From IMG/VR virus record IMGVR_UViG_3300045825_000260, positions 1-37,311 of that record: a stretch of DNA of 37,311 nucleotides. One strand, given 5' to 3'. This document shows, one piece after another, positions 1 to 5,473 of the stretch (the first letter of the stretch is position 1; the number at the start of each line of letters is the position of its first letter). A program made the translations under genes and the position numbers. Source of the stretch: a virus. The notes below the pieces were generated by a model. The model saw nothing but the letters and a program-made list of their open reading frames with translations. It made no database searches and had not been told where the DNA came from.

Positions 1-35
1 ACTTTGTAGATTGGCAGGTTTGTATGGATGGCCAT
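1..35 (-). CDS. avd: avd, N-terminal fragment (left-end copy)
   Basis: This is the first part of the DGR accessory protein gene, read on the minus strand from the ATG at 33-35 and cut by the window start. The same bases are complete at 36691-37047. If the molecule is circular this is not a separate gene. Confidence 0.8.
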   Translation of the reverse strand, partial: MAIHTNLPIYK

Positions 36-64
36 GCTGAAATACCAAAAAAATAACTAAATTA

Positions 65-433
65 CTAAATTACTGATCTGCGGACGGCACGCGCTCTGAG
101 CTTGACGTTCTTATGATTGAGGCTCTGGTAGCCGTAGCCGAAACTCTGACACCAGGCATAATCTGAGTAGTAAGAGTGCTGCGTATTTGACCAGTACCAT
201 TCTTTTTTGAACTGATCCGGAAGGTGTTTGTATAACAGCGCTTGTTCGACACGATCAGGCAGATCGCCGCCGATTGACGCAGCCCATTCCATCTGTTTAC
301 CCCACGATGCGTCATCGTTATCACCAGGGAGTAGGATTGCATGGTGACCGGTGCCATCAGGCTTGATGATCGCGCCGGCATAGATTTCGCCTTCATTCAG
401 TTCTGGTACTGCAATGGTTTTTTCGGTGTTCAT
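65..433 (-). CDS. DGR variable target protein 1 (C-type-lectin-fold, DUF1566-like)
   Basis: A 122-residue protein of the formylglycine/C-type-lectin-fold type diversified by DGRs. Conserved landmarks are GGDLPDRVEQALL at about residues 55-67, a YWSNTQHS motif, the variable stretch, and the ending LRARAVRRSVI. The last 37 residues or so are encoded by the variable repeat at 74-184. The start is well supported by AAGGAGG five bases before the ATG at 433. In the family the fold is a rigid scaffold whose surface residues vary to change ligand binding. The ligand is unknown here. The gene sits directly upstream of avd, as in many DGR cassettes, but inside an early-type operon rather than with the tail genes, so a virion location is not assured. 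A second version with other variable residues is at 37077-37311. Confidence 0.9.
   Translation of the reverse strand: MNTEKTIAVPELNEGEIYAGAIIKPDGTGHHAILLPGDNDDASWGKQMEWAASIGGDLPDRVEQALLYKHLPDQFKKEWYWSNTQHSYYSDYAWCQSFGYGYQSLNHKNVKLRARAVRRSVI
74..184 (-). repeat. DGR variable repeat VR1
   Basis: This 111-bp segment aligns without gaps to the template repeat at 36408-36518. In the core, positions 105-150, 11 substitutions are present and every one falls where the template coding strand has an adenine. Two further differences at 169 and 172 are at template guanines, near the 5' edge of the repeat. The 3' part (coding sense, 74-104) is identical to TR and should be the initiation-of-mutagenic-homology (IMH) segment. 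Confidence 0.95.
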
Positions 434-476
434 ATTGCCTCCTTGGTTGTGATTACTTCATAAAATAGTTTGCTGA

Positions 477-752
477 TCATGCTGCCGATCCTTGCGATTG
501 ATATTTTGGTAGCGGGCTGTTCATGTATAGTGGTTCCAGTTTTGCATCTCGGCGATTCGGGCAGGCAGCGCGGCCTGCGTCGGTGATACTCCAGACAAAA
601 TCATCATTAATTTGAATTAGGCCTTCGGTATTCATTTTGTAAAGCCATCCGCCAGAAGTAGGAAACGCTTCTTTCAGTTGCGCTGAATCCATTTTCCCCG
701 GCCTGAGCAGCAGGAGAATTCTCCCTGGCGTATTGGTAGCAGTAATTTTCAT
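477..752 (-). CDS. small winged-helix-like protein
   Basis: A 91-residue basic protein. Residues 11-65 read like a small winged helix-turn-helix domain: a helix GRILLLLRPGKMDSAQLKEAF, a turn, then YKMNTEGLIQINDDFVW and an ITDAGR strand-turn typical of wHTH wings. It may bind DNA and regulate the operon, but no specific family is recognised. The start is supported by GGAG spaced before the ATG, and it overlaps the preceding membrane-protein gene by 4 bp. The 43-bp gap to the next gene downstream, the DGR target, has room only for that gene's ribosome binding site. Confidence 0.7.
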   Translation of the reverse strand: MKITATNTPGRILLLLRPGKMDSAQLKEAFPTSGGWLYKMNTEGLIQINDDFVWSITDAGRAACPNRRDAKLEPLYMNSPLPKYQSQGSAA

Positions 753-1015
753 GATTTTCTCCGCAATAAAAACCGAACTAACCTAGGGTGTGAGTACATT
801 GCTGCCAGAATCCCGACCGGGCCGCCGCATAGTGTGGCAATGATCTCGCTTCCGGATGCGCCTGGCATGGTGCGCCACAGGTAGATCTGCGCACCGCCGA
901 TCAGGAAGCTAGTCAGTGCCGCAAGCACGTAATGATGACCTTGCACGTTGAGTTGTTGCAGGCCAAGCGCGAAAACCAGCGAGGCGGTAGATAAAAATAG
1001 GGTGAGCTCAACCAT
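749..1015 (-). CDS. small membrane protein, about three transmembrane segments
   Basis: An 88-residue hydrophobic protein. Apparent membrane segments are at about residues 2-18, 27-43 and 55-70, followed by a basic tail ending RFLLRRKS. I chose the internal ATG at 1015 over an upstream in-frame ATG at 1057 because AGGTG lies just before it and the start then overlaps the preceding gene by only 8 bp. Size and topology fit an inner-membrane protein such as a holin-like or superinfection-exclusion protein. Its place in the early leftward operon rather than the lysis cassette argues against a main holin. No family is recognised. Confidence 0.65.
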   Translation of the reverse strand: MVELTLFLSTASLVFALGLQQLNVQGHHYVLAALTSFLIGGAQIYLWRTMPGASGSEIIATLCGGPVGILAAMYSHPRLVRFLLRRKS

Positions 1016-1520
1016 GTTGCACCTGTTCAATTCGGATTGTTCTGCCCGATTGCTCATCGAGAATAGTGATTGAACGAATGTCTTTTGCCTGAATCGTGCG
1101 TTCTGCGCGTGACAGTTCTTTCATATCCTGCATGGCGCGGTACAACATCATCACGTCCATGTAGGGGAGTTGCGCTTCGATCTTGTGGATCCCCGCCAGT
1201 ACAGCGGCTTGTTCAAAATCGCGTAGTGACCATTCGCCCGTAGCGTCGCCGCGACGGCTGACATCATTCATCGCGCGCATCGCGCCTTCTACCACCGGCA
1301 TCACTGAGCTATCTTTTGGTTGTTTACGATACATCGCGCCCCATACGCAGTTGATCGCTTGCCCGATGCGGTCAAACTGGGTCTTATCAAAATAGCCTGC
1401 GCGCGCAGCAGCGATGCTACTGTGCAGCACGATGCCAAATTCATCACGTAGACTAGTGACCGGGATTCGTACATCCTTTGGGTGATAGGCTTTATTGCGC
1501 TTTGCTTTTGGCTTACTCAT
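1008..1520 (-). CDS. hypothetical phage protein, 170 aa
   Basis: A 170-residue, mostly helical soluble protein with a basic start (MSKPKAKRNKAYHPKD). It contains an arginine/aspartate-rich middle and ends with a beta-like segment (SITILDEQSGRTIRIEQVQ). No catalytic motif is visible. The ATG overlaps the stop of the upstream small gene as ATGA, which indicates translational coupling, and GAAGAAG precedes the start. Function unknown; position suggests an early accessory or DNA-metabolism role. Confidence 0.65.
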   Translation of the reverse strand: MSKPKAKRNKAYHPKDVRIPVTSLRDEFGIVLHSSIAAARAGYFDKTQFDRIGQAINCVWGAMYRKQPKDSSVMPVVEGAMRAMNDVSRRGDATGEWSLRDFEQAAVLAGIHKIEAQLPYMDVMMLYRAMQDMKELSRAERTIQAKDIRSITILDEQSGRTIRIEQVQHG

Positions 1521-1696
1521 GCTTCTTCAACCTCATCCAACGCCTCACAAGCTGCGAACACACGCTGTACGATGCTGGCGGCGCGTTGCTGGCATTCTGG
1601 CTTCACGCTAGGTTCGTTTTTTGTCCAATCGAGCTCTATTGCCGCATCGATGGCGGCTTGGCGTAATGCAGTAATTTTCAGTTTAAGCGTGCTCAT
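1517..1696 (-). CDS. hypothetical small helical protein, 59 aa
   Basis: A 59-residue protein starting MSTLKLKITALRQ and rich in alanine and glutamate, probably two helices. I chose the ATG at 1696 rather than 1735 because it overlaps the upstream 52-residue gene as ATGA and has GAGG eight bases before it. The following gene overlaps by 4 bp. Its function is unknown. Confidence 0.6.
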   Translation of the reverse strand: MSTLKLKITALRQAAIDAAIELDWTKNEPSVKPECQQRAASIVQRVFAACEALDEVEEA

Positions 1697-1851
1697 ATCG
1701 TGTGCCTCGCAAGCGCCCAGGAGACGGAGATGCACATTCCCTGTTTGCGGTAGTATCGGTAATGACCGATGCAGCGGATTACTCGTGTCAGCAAGTTAGC
1801 CTGGTGATACCCGCTCGGTTTGCGGCGGGGGAGTAGGATGGCGCGGTTCAT
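1693..1851 (-). CDS. hypothetical small basic protein, 52 aa
   Basis: A 52-residue basic protein beginning MNRAILLPRRKPSGYHQ, with a CIGHYRYYRKQG segment and ending WALARHTI. Both ends form ATGA overlaps with the flanking genes, a strong sign of a real translationally coupled gene although it is short. GAGG lies 11 bases before the ATG. The aromatic and arginine-rich helix pattern resembles many short phage proteins of unknown role. Confidence 0.55.
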   Translation of the reverse strand: MNRAILLPRRKPSGYHQANLLTRVIRCIGHYRYYRKQGMCISVSWALARHTI

Positions 1852-2234
1852 ACCGGCGTTCCCTCATCTTCATTTGAAATAATTGCCTGTACACCGAGTC
1901 GGAAAATGGCATCGAGCGCATCGTCCACCGTTCCATCCGGGTTGAGCATCAGAAATATATTGATAGCCACATCGGTGGCAACTACTCGATCGGGTATCAC
2001 GTTTACGGTATAGGTAGTAATGATGTGCTCCTCTTGTATCAGGGATGCTTCAGCGCTTTTGATGGAAGCAAATACTTGCTCTCGAATATGAGATGGTAGG
2101 AAGCTATCTGTGTCATATGGCCTTACGTAATCTGTGACCTCACCAGCAACAGCCTTCAGTGCGGCGAGCATTCCTGTGTTGATGCGGCAAATCTCGTTTT
2201 TTGGTACTGGTTGCGCTTTTGGTGGGTTCAACAT
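1848..2234 (-). CDS. hypothetical protein downstream of DGR target 2
   Basis: A 128-residue acidic protein beginning MLNPPKAQPVPKNEI and ending ISNEDEGTPV, with mixed helices and strands. The ATG at 2234 has GGAGA five bases upstream, the same leader (GGAGAAAATC) that precedes the gene at 752. The open frame actually extends upstream to 2804 only because of a 1-nt deletion in the DGR target 2 gene. I therefore annotate this gene from its own ribosome binding site. Function unknown. Confidence 0.65.
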   Translation of the reverse strand: MLNPPKAQPVPKNEICRINTGMLAALKAVAGEVTDYVRPYDTDSFLPSHIREQVFASIKSAEASLIQEEHIITTYTVNVIPDRVVATDVAINIFLMLNPDGTVDDALDAIFRLGVQAIISNEDEGTPV

Positions 2235-2277
2235 GATTTTCTCCAGCAAATGATCTGAGAAATGAATTGATAAATGA

Positions 2278-2717
2278 CTAAATAACTGATCTGCGGACGG
2301 CACGCGCTCTGAGCTTGAGGCCCTCCGACTGGTGCTCTGGGTGCCGTAGCTGAAACTCTGAAACCAGGCATAATCTGAGTCGTCAGAGTGCTGCGTGTTT
2401 GACCAATAAGCCTCTTCCTTAAACTCTTCATGCACGCATTCAAGCAACAGTGCTTGCTCAACACGGCTTGGCAGATCGCCACCGGCAGCCTTTGCCCGCT
2501 CCATCTGATTCGCCCAATTATCGGCAGCAAAATCAGTAGGCAATAAAATTATGTGGCATGTTTCACCGTTTGGGCGGGTGATAGAGCACAGGTATCTTTC
2601 ATCAGATGAAAGCGTTACGCCTTCGGGCAGATAGGGTGCTGGTAACTGTTCAAATGCGGCGATTAGGGCTGAAAGCCTGCTTTGTTCGGTCTTGATTTGA
2701 TCGAGTGTGACGGTCAT
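2278..2717 (-). pseudogene. DGR variable target protein 2, frameshifted in its variable repeat
   Basis: A second C-type-lectin-fold target. It starts at the ATG at 2717 (GGAGA upstream) and has a longer N-terminal region with a short helix (TLDQIKTEQSRLSALIAAFEQ) before the shared GGDLPSRVEQALL and AYWSNTQHS landmarks. Restoring one missing base between 2325 and 2326 gives the normal ending ARAVRRSVI with TAG at 2278-2280 and a protein of 146 residues. As written, the frame shifts inside the variable repeat, ends with the out-of-frame SERVPSADQ, and runs on into the next gene. The base may be truly lost in this molecule, lost during retrohoming, or an assembly error. Confidence 0.8.
2287..2396 (-). 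repeat. DGR variable repeat VR2 (110 bp, one base deleted)
   Basis: It aligns to the TR at 36408-36518 with one gap, between 2325 and 2326, where the template coding strand has a T. The other 14 differences in the core all lie at template adenines. The IMH end (2287-2317) and the 5' end, including GTCGTCAG, are identical to TR. Confidence 0.93.
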
Positions 2718-2745
2718 GGATGTCTCCGTTGGTTTGGTTTTAATT

Positions 2746-2866
2746 AGCATCAGGTAGGCGGCTGCTCGTAAAGCAGCGAGACATGGGCAATCGGCTTTTC
2801 TCATGCGGCGCTTTGTCGCGTTATCCGCTGCCGACCATGCTGCACTTGCTTCGCCTACCTGATGCT
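2746..2866. repeat. 15-bp perfect inverted repeat in the leftward leader
   Basis: AGCATCAGGTAGGCG at 2746-2760 is the exact reverse complement of 2852-2866, with 91 bases between. A smaller hairpin, GCTGC/GCAGC, lies just inside the left arm at 2761-2776. The element lies in the untranslated leader between the leftward promoter and the target 2 start at 2717. In the transcript it would form a long-range stem just ahead of the ribosome binding site. No convincing gene lies in 2718-2958. Confidence 0.7.
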
Positions 2867-2959
2867 GACTATGTATGCCGTGTTGGCCCCGATATGGGAG
2901 GACTACAGCTTGCGTCGCCTTGGCAGCGCATCTCCGCTGGGGTTGCGGTATGGGTAAAC

Positions 2960-2987
2960 TTTACACCTCTAGGTGTTATAGTGTCAA
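2960..2987 (-). promoter_or_regulatory. early leftward promoter PL
   Basis: On the minus strand TTGACA (2987-2982), a 16-base spacer and TGTAAA (2965-2960) form a good sigma-70 promoter reading into the target 2 gene. One operator fills the spacer and a second abuts the -35. The layout is almost the same as the rightward promoter at 4491-4518. Confidence 0.75.
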
Positions 2988-3000
2988 CACCTAAAGGTGT
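2963..3000. promoter_or_regulatory. operator pair OL
   Basis: Two perfect palindromes, ACACCTCTAGGTGT at 2963-2976 and ACACCTAAAGGTGT at 2987-3000, have centres 24 bp apart. They match the pair at 4478-4515 in sequence and spacing, so the phage repressor and the Cro-like protein are the likely ligands. Confidence 0.85.
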
Positions 3001-3057
3001 AATTGTGGCAAAATAAAAACCGTCAGGACTTCTGGCGGTTAAATTAAGGAGAAGTGA

Positions 3058-3159
3058 ATGCTGTATTTTAAGTTGCTGGATTGCTATAAGCAGGCGGCGT
3101 GGTGGGGAATCACGCGGTTTGATGCGGAATGTGGGTTAATCGGGGTTGGATTTAACTAG
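3058..3159 (+). CDS. possible 33-aa small protein
   Basis: A 33-codon frame beginning MLYFKLLDCYKQAAWW has AAGGAG six bases before its ATG. Upstream, CCGTCAG and CTGGCGG (about 3021-3039) can form a 7-bp hairpin. It reads rightward, away from the OL operators. No clear promoter was found for it, and it converges on the gene ending at 3228. The strong ribosome binding site is the only direct support. Confidence 0.4.
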   Translation: MLYFKLLDCYKQAAWWGITRFDAECGLIGVGFN

Positions 3160-3227
3160 CCGATGGTGAGGTGGTCCGGGTGGCGGTGGTGAGGAACTAT
3201 TTGTCTGTCATGGTGCGTTTTGGCCGA

Positions 3228-4061
3228 CTAAAGTTTTGATAGGTTGGTCACAAGGTTGTAAGTGAACCAGCCATCGCCAGTGATGAATATTTGTGGTTTT
3301 GCGGTCGCGGTATCACGCATAATTCCAATGCCGTTGCTATATGTCTCAAAACTAATTATTTTTTGATATGGGAAACGCACACTTTTTTTCTGTCCTGAAA
3401 AATAAATATTTTTGTCGGTAATGATGACCCATCCGCTGTCTACGTGCACCCGCTCGGTATGCTCTACCGGGCGTCCTTTGAATGCTGTGGTGCGGTAATA
3501 GACACCTTTTGCAATTTTTATACTGACGCCATTTGACGCACCAACGAACTCGCGCCGAGTTTTATCTTCCAGAAATTCGGCATTTTGAAATGCCCAAACT
3601 ACCTGCTCTCCCTTTTGATAATTTATTGCTGGCAAACCATCAAGCTGAAACCTGTTTGATATGATGCCATCGCACAAGTCGCGCAGCACCGCTGATTTTA
3701 CAACTTTCGAGAGCGCGCCATTTTGATTTAAGTCTCGTTGTGATAATTCGAAGCGGGATTGAAAAGTGGCGAGTTTTGTTTCTTCCGTCCTGTCCAAGAT
3801 GTCATCAAAAAGAAATTCATCCACCGCGGCTTCAAAGCCAGATACCATGTGTGCAATTCGTTCTGATGCGGGAATAAGGGCGGATTGTTCAATCTGGTCA
3901 AGTGCCATTTCAAGTTTATCAAGTCCATCATCGCCATCAATGATCGCTTTCGACACTGCGGCGATCATTTGTTGTTGGCCTTGATGATAGCGCGCTTCGC
4001 ATTCTGGGTGTTTTTTCTTAAAAAACCCAGCTGGTTTTTTGCAATACAGGCAATCACTCAT
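3228..4061 (-). CDS. accessory protein: zinc-binding N-terminus and PH/GRAM-like C-terminus
   Basis: A 277-residue protein. It begins with a likely zinc site (C4, C7, H18, C21 in CLYCKK...HPEC), followed by a helical region at about 25-140. The C-terminal beta-rich domain at about 160-277 (GWVIITDKNIYFSG, then VRFPYQKIISFETY) resembles bacterial PH/GRAM-like domains that bind lipids or proteins. It lies 29 bp downstream of the repressor gene on the same strand, so it is probably expressed in the lysogen. That position is typical of superinfection-exclusion, defence or lysogenic-conversion genes; this is inference. No strong ribosome binding site is visible, so coupling to the repressor transcript is likely. 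Confidence 0.7.
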   Translation of the reverse strand: MSDCLYCKKPAGFFKKKHPECEARYHQGQQQMIAAVSKAIIDGDDGLDKLEMALDQIEQSALIPASERIAHMVSGFEAAVDEFLFDDILDRTEETKLATFQSRFELSQRDLNQNGALSKVVKSAVLRDLCDGIISNRFQLDGLPAINYQKGEQVVWAFQNAEFLEDKTRREFVGASNGVSIKIAKGVYYRTTAFKGRPVEHTERVHVDSGWVIITDKNIYFSGQKKSVRFPYQKIISFETYSNGIGIMRDTATAKPQIFITGDGWFTYNLVTNLSKL

Positions 4062-4090
4062 TGTGTGGCTTTCGTGGAAATTGAATCACG

Positions 4091-4441
4091 TTATTTTTTT
4101 TCGCCGCTGGATTTTCTACTGAATTTAGCAATCGAATCAAGCAACTCCATTGCATCGTCTAGCCGGTCATCTGCTTGCATTTGCTCCAGGAGCATAACTC
4201 CACGCTTAATGCGCTCGTCTTCAATATGCGGGCGGCCTACCATTTCCCCCTCTCCGCTATCAAGCCAAAAGGGATTCACGCCGCAAGCTGCTGCAATTTT
4301 AATAAGCGCTGCGGTTTCCTGCTGAATTCCTCGTTCAAGCTTTGAAATTGTTTGTTGCGGCAAGCTAACTTTTTTGGAAAGCTCAATCTGCGTCAATTCC
4401 GCATATTCCCTGGCTGCCTTTATTCTGTTCGCTAAATTCAT
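4091..4441 (-). CDS. phage repressor, cI-like HTH protein
   Basis: A 116-residue protein with an N-terminal HTH_3/XRE domain at residues 2-60 (NRIKAAREYAELTQIELSKK, then PQQTISKLERG as recognition helix). It has no C-terminal LexA-type peptidase domain, so it is a short repressor rather than a self-cleaving one. The start at 4441 is chosen because the HTH begins there. The upstream extension to 4528 runs through the operators. The -10 box at 4456-4451 ends about 10 bases before the ATG, so the transcript should be leaderless or nearly so, as for lambda cI from PRM. It faces the Cro-like gene across the operator pair and is expected to bind ACACCTNNAGGTGT sites. Confidence 0.9.
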   Translation of the reverse strand: MNLANRIKAAREYAELTQIELSKKVSLPQQTISKLERGIQQETAALIKIAAACGVNPFWLDSGEGEMVGRPHIEDERIKRGVMLLEQMQADDRLDDAMELLDSIAKFSRKSSGEKK

Positions 4442-4450
4442 GTTTGTGAA

Positions 4451-4478
4451 GTTATAGCTCACCCAGCTTTCAGTCAAA
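4451..4478 (-). promoter_or_regulatory. repressor maintenance promoter (PRM-like)
   Basis: On the minus strand TATAAC (4456-4451) is preceded by TTTGAC/TTGACT (about 4478-4472) with a 15-16 base spacer. Operator 4478-4491 abuts the -35, an arrangement that in lambdoid phages allows the bound repressor to activate its own transcription. The predicted start is within a few bases of the ATG. Confidence 0.6.
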
Positions 4479-4515
4479 CATCTTGAGGTGTTGACTAGAT
4501 TACACCTTGAGGTGT
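4478..4515. promoter_or_regulatory. operator pair OR
   Basis: ACACCTTGAGGTGT at 4502-4515 is perfect; ACATCTTGAGGTGT at 4478-4491 has one mismatch. Centres are 24 bp apart, exactly as at OL. The perfect site lies in the PR spacer, and the imperfect one lies between PR and the repressor promoter. The single mismatch may make it the weaker site. Confidence 0.85.
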
Positions 4516-4518
4516 AAA
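4491..4518 (+). promoter_or_regulatory. early rightward promoter PR
   Basis: TTGACT (4491-4496), a 16-base spacer containing an operator, and TGTAAA (4513-4518). The segment ACACCTNGAGGTGTAAAG is shared with PL. Transcription should start near 4525, so the Cro-like gene at 4527 would have almost no leader. Confidence 0.75.
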
Positions 4519-4526
4519 GTGTGAGC

Positions 4527-4802
4527 ATGAATTATCTCCAAAAAACAATTGATCTGGTTGGCGGACAAAGTCAGCTTGCAAAGAAAATTACCAGATGGCA
4601 TTCCATGAATGGTGCTGGACTCATTGTCCGGCAGCAATATGTCTGGAAATGGCTTAACAGCGATTCGCCTATGCCTCCGGCTGAGCACTGCCGGGCCATT
4701 GAAGATATTACTAACGGCGCTGTCACTCGCTATGATTTGCGGCCTGATGTGTTCGGCGCTTCGGCTGACTGCGAATCCAATCAAACACAGGAGGCGGCAT
4801 GA
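4527..4802 (+). CDS. Cro-like / YdaS-like DNA-binding protein
   Basis: A 91-residue protein with the Cro/YdaS pattern: LVGGQSQLAKKI as first helices, QQYVWKWLNSD as recognition helix, then MPPAEHCRAIEDITNGAVTR and a short YDLRPDVF tail. It is expected to bind the same operators as the repressor and to favour lytic growth. I chose the ATG at 4527 instead of the GTG at 4521 because the predicted transcript starts about there. It is the first gene of the rightward operon and overlaps the next small gene by 4 bp. Confidence 0.88.
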   Translation: MNYLQKTIDLVGGQSQLAKKITRWHSMNGAGLIVRQQYVWKWLNSDSPMPPAEHCRAIEDITNGAVTRYDLRPDVFGASADCESNQTQEAA

Positions 4803-4909
4803 GCGCGCCTCTATCATCTTCTTGGTCCTCTCTGACCGAAGCCCGCGCTCCTGTGCGGTTTGTGCCACCCGTCCATGAGGTCGGGTGGCATTTTTTTGAG
4901 AAAGTTTAG
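4799..4909 (+). CDS. 36-aa small protein spanning a terminator
   Basis: A 36-codon frame (MSAPLSSSWSSLTEARAPVR...) has AGGAGG a few bases before its ATG and overlaps the Cro-like stop as ATGA, so it is very probably translated. Its last third is the DNA of the intrinsic terminator at 4863-4897. A ribosome translating it would sit on the hairpin, which suggests that translation could affect termination. Function unknown. Confidence 0.6.
   Translation: MSAPLSSSWSSLTEARAPVRFVPPVHEVGWHFFEKV
4863..4897 (+). terminator. early intrinsic terminator (tR1-like)
   Basis: TGCCACCC (4863-4870) pairs perfectly with GGGTGGCA (4883-4890), followed directly by seven T. It lies between cro and the CII-like gene, the place of tR1 in lambda, and within the 36-codon frame. 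Confidence 0.88.
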
Positions 4910-4978
4910 TTGTTTTCATGGTTGAAGAATAGCCGCAACAAAAAACAGCGGCAACGGAAATAAAAGAGAGGACGTTCC

Positions 4979-5473
4979 ATGACTTGCGAATACTTTGATT
5001 CAGATCCAGACGATGCACTTTATAACTTGGCTCGCCGCTATCCGGGCAAGCTGCCTGCTTTAGCCCTCAGGCTTGGGCGTGAAGAGTCCATGTTGCGTAA
5101 GCAGTTGTCGCCATCCGTCTTTACGCACCATCTTTCGCCTGAAGATTTCATTCGGATTATTGAGTTATGTGCTGAGGTGAATGTACCTGGTGCGTATCAA
5201 CCGCTGCACGCAATGTGCTTCCGGCTTGGTCATGTCGCCGTATCGCTGCCTGATGTTGCATCAAGTGCGGGCGAGCTGTTTCAACAGATATTGTTGATGA
5301 TGCGTGCTGAAGGTGATCTGGCTAAAAACATTCAGGATTCATTAGCGGATGACGGAAGGATTGATCGTCGTGAACTGACTGAGATTGAGGATCATCTTGA
5401 AAAGTGTATCGGCGCGCTGGCCACCTTGCGTGAGCAAGTTAGAGCAAAACATCGCAAGGATTTTCCAGCATGA
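4979..5473 (+). CDS. phage regulatory protein, CII-like family
   Basis: A 164-residue protein with the features of the phage regulatory CII family: LPALALRLGREESMLRKQLS as an HTH-like N-terminal segment at about 25-45, HHLSPEDFIRIIELC, and a helical C-terminus with DDGRIDRRELTEIEDHLEK. Members bind DNA and help to set the lysis/lysogeny decision. It follows the early terminator, as cII follows tR1 in lambda. GAGAGGA lies before the ATG, and the stop overlaps the primase start by 4 bp. Confidence 0.8.
   Translation: MTCEYFDSDPDDALYNLARRYPGKLPALALRLGREESMLRKQLSPSVFTHHLSPEDFIRIIELCAEVNVPGAYQPLHAMCFRLGHVAVSLPDVASSAGELFQQILLMMRAEGDLAKNIQDSLADDGRIDRRELTEIEDHLEKCIGALATLREQVRAKHRKDFPA

Larger units (their letters stand above)
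1..299. repeat. terminal direct repeat, left copy (circular contig overlap)
   Basis: This segment reappears at 37013-37311 with a constant offset of 37012. Outside the variable repeat I found no differences. All 19 mismatches lie between 105 and 172, within the DGR variable repeat. The simplest reading is that the window is a circular or permuted genome of 37,012 bp whose assembled ends carry two different states of the same gene. A real tandem duplication of the target gene is the alternative, and the window alone cannot exclude it. Confidence 0.85.

Noticed and set aside
70-396. 108-codon frame overlapping DGR target 1
   Set aside because: It is a shifted reading of the target and its variable repeat; the framework motifs lie in the other frame.
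2237-2804. Single 318-residue gene from 2804 to 1848
   Set aside because: It exists only because of the VR2 deletion. Two separate ribosome binding sites and the conserved target ending show two genes.
2783-3016. 77-codon plus-strand frame across the leader and OL operators
   Set aside because: It runs through the inverted repeat, PL and both operators, has no ribosome binding site and no recognisable protein pattern.
4500-5018. 172-codon minus-strand frame opposite cro and the terminator
   Set aside because: It is antisense to well supported genes, operators and PR, and has no start signal.
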